Assembly: GCA_021785315.1 (NCBI GenBank)
Contig: JAJYFX010000099.1
Span: 1-6,921 of the forward strand
DNA: 6,921 bases
Source of the DNA: Actinomycetes bacterium
Lineage (GTDB): Bacteria; Actinomycetota; Acidimicrobiia; Acidimicrobiales; Acidimicrobiaceae
Reading direction: 5' to 3'
Position 1 is the first letter of the stretch, and each line of letters starts with the position of its first letter. The notes below the pieces were generated by a model, which ran no database searches, was not told the DNA's origin, and saw only the letters and a list, made by a program, of their open reading frames with translations. The translations under genes were made by a program, and so were the position numbers. Positions 6,296 through 6,921 of this stretch are shown here, piece after piece.

Positions 6296-6921
6296 ATGTT
6301 GAATCCTCCTAAACACTCCGATCATGACCGCCCAAAGCGCATACTGCCTTGGCGGGGACCCATGCTTGTTGTCCTGGCAATAATCCTGATAGGGATCTTG
6401 GTCCTTCAAGAAAAGCCGCAAAAACCAAATACAAGCGCAACTACCACAACTACGCAGGCGAGCCGGTCAACCACCTCTACAATTCCTGGACCTCGCGAAC
6501 ACAATCTGCAGGTTTCCACCGGGCCAACCTGGGTGCGTCTGAATGCGCCTCAGTCGCTCGCATTAAATACTTCATCCCTGGTCGGTCAAGGCAGTATCGC
6601 CGTTTCACTGGAACTTTTCTCCAAGATTCAGTCGAGATCCGAATTCCAGGTAATCATGAAATACGGTCTGAAATCACTGCCAATCGCCTCCTCCCCGCCC
6701 GTAGATCTGACTCGTCTTTCCCAAAATCCAGCCGGCAGTCCTCTGCTCAATTTTGAATTGTCGGAGACCTCACCTCCCCGCCCACTCCTCAATCAGGCAA
6801 CGCCAACCAGCTTCATACAAATCCCATACTGCTCTCCGAACTGTTCAGGGGTCTACCCTTTGCTGGCAGTTTTCGTACAAGGCTCCCAAGTTATTGGAAC
6901 TGCGCTCACAAACATTGCCTT
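6296..6921 (+). CDS. Membrane-anchored extracellular protein, 5' part, DUF6049-like (partial)
   Basis: An open frame runs from the ATG at 6296 to the right edge with no stop: 208 codons plus two bases, so the C-terminus is missing. The product begins with a basic, Pro-rich 21 residues, then one hydrophobic segment (about 22-38, PMLVVLAIILIGILVLQ). A Thr/Ser-rich linker with a run of five Thr (49-53) follows, then a soluble region from about 68. This fits a single-pass protein with an N-in anchor and an extracellular domain. The soluble part contains QSRSEFQ (112-118) and a CSPNCSGVYPL stretch (179-189) whose two Cys could pair. The pattern SRxxF, then GVYPL, resembles actinobacterial DUF6049 proteins usually found just upstream of the lipid II flippase gene murJ; this is a recalled likeness, not a database match. 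An in-frame TAA at 6287 limits the start to 6296 or just after. GGAA at 6281 is a weak, distant Shine-Dalgarno. Same strand as the acetyltransferase, perhaps co-transcribed. Confidence 0.75.
   Translation, partial: MLNPPKHSDHDRPKRILPWRGPMLVVLAIILIGILVLQEKPQKPNTSATTTTTQASRSTTSTIPGPREHNLQVSTGPTWVRLNAPQSLALNTSSLVGQGSIAVSLELFSKIQSRSEFQVIMKYGLKSLPIASSPPVDLTRLSQNPAGSPLLNFELSETSPPRPLLNQATPTSFIQIPYCSPNCSGVYPLLAVFVQGSQVIGTALTNIA

Noticed and set aside
6349..6756. 135-codon plus-strand frame overlapping the last gene
   Set aside because: It is out of frame with the open frame from 6296. It lacks a hydrophobic anchor or any motif, and the 6296 frame has the clear anchor-linker-domain layout and runs on past its stop.

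Overview
The window looks like chromosomal DNA from an actinobacterium-like organism of moderate G+C content. Acidimicrobiia or a near relative is my best guess, by inference only. Three things point that way: mixed ATG/GTG/TTG starts, a two-part GNAT acetyltransferase, and next to it a membrane-anchored, Thr-rich secreted protein resembling the actinobacterial DUF6049 type. No rRNA, tRNA, CRISPR array, phage gene or complete insertion sequence is visible.

Layout. Bases 1-503 hold no convincing gene. Their right half is A+T-rich and ends in a plausible promoter and a strong Shine-Dalgarno. Bases 504-4231 hold a two-gene, plus-strand redox operon. The first gene is a polytopic membrane polyferredoxin of the NapH/NosR/YccM type with two [4Fe-4S] motifs. 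The second is a 717-residue soluble protein that joins a 2x[4Fe-4S] ferredoxin, a complete GltD-like FAD/NAD(P)H oxidoreductase with its own Fe-S domain, and a C-terminal flavodoxin-like domain lacking the usual FMN phosphate loop. A strong hairpin at 4256-4291 separates this operon from a convergent minus-strand gene for a class II-type histone-deacetylase-like (AcuC/HdaH-type) zinc hydrolase (4357-5370). Divergent from that is a GNAT acetyltransferase (5452-6186). The 5' part of a membrane-anchored extracellular protein (6296 onward) runs off the right edge.

How the genes may work together. The redox pair reads as a self-contained electron-transfer module: NAD(P)H, to FAD and several Fe-S clusters in the soluble flavoprotein, to the Fe-S clusters of the membrane protein, to quinone or another membrane acceptor, or the reverse. 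No glutamate synthase large subunit, hydrogenase, nitrate reductase or CO dehydrogenase subunit lies in the window, so the terminal donor or acceptor is unknown. This pair is the best candidate for something not well described. The deacetylase and acetyltransferase form a second, unrelated divergent pair with opposite chemistry. A functional link between them is possible but unproven.
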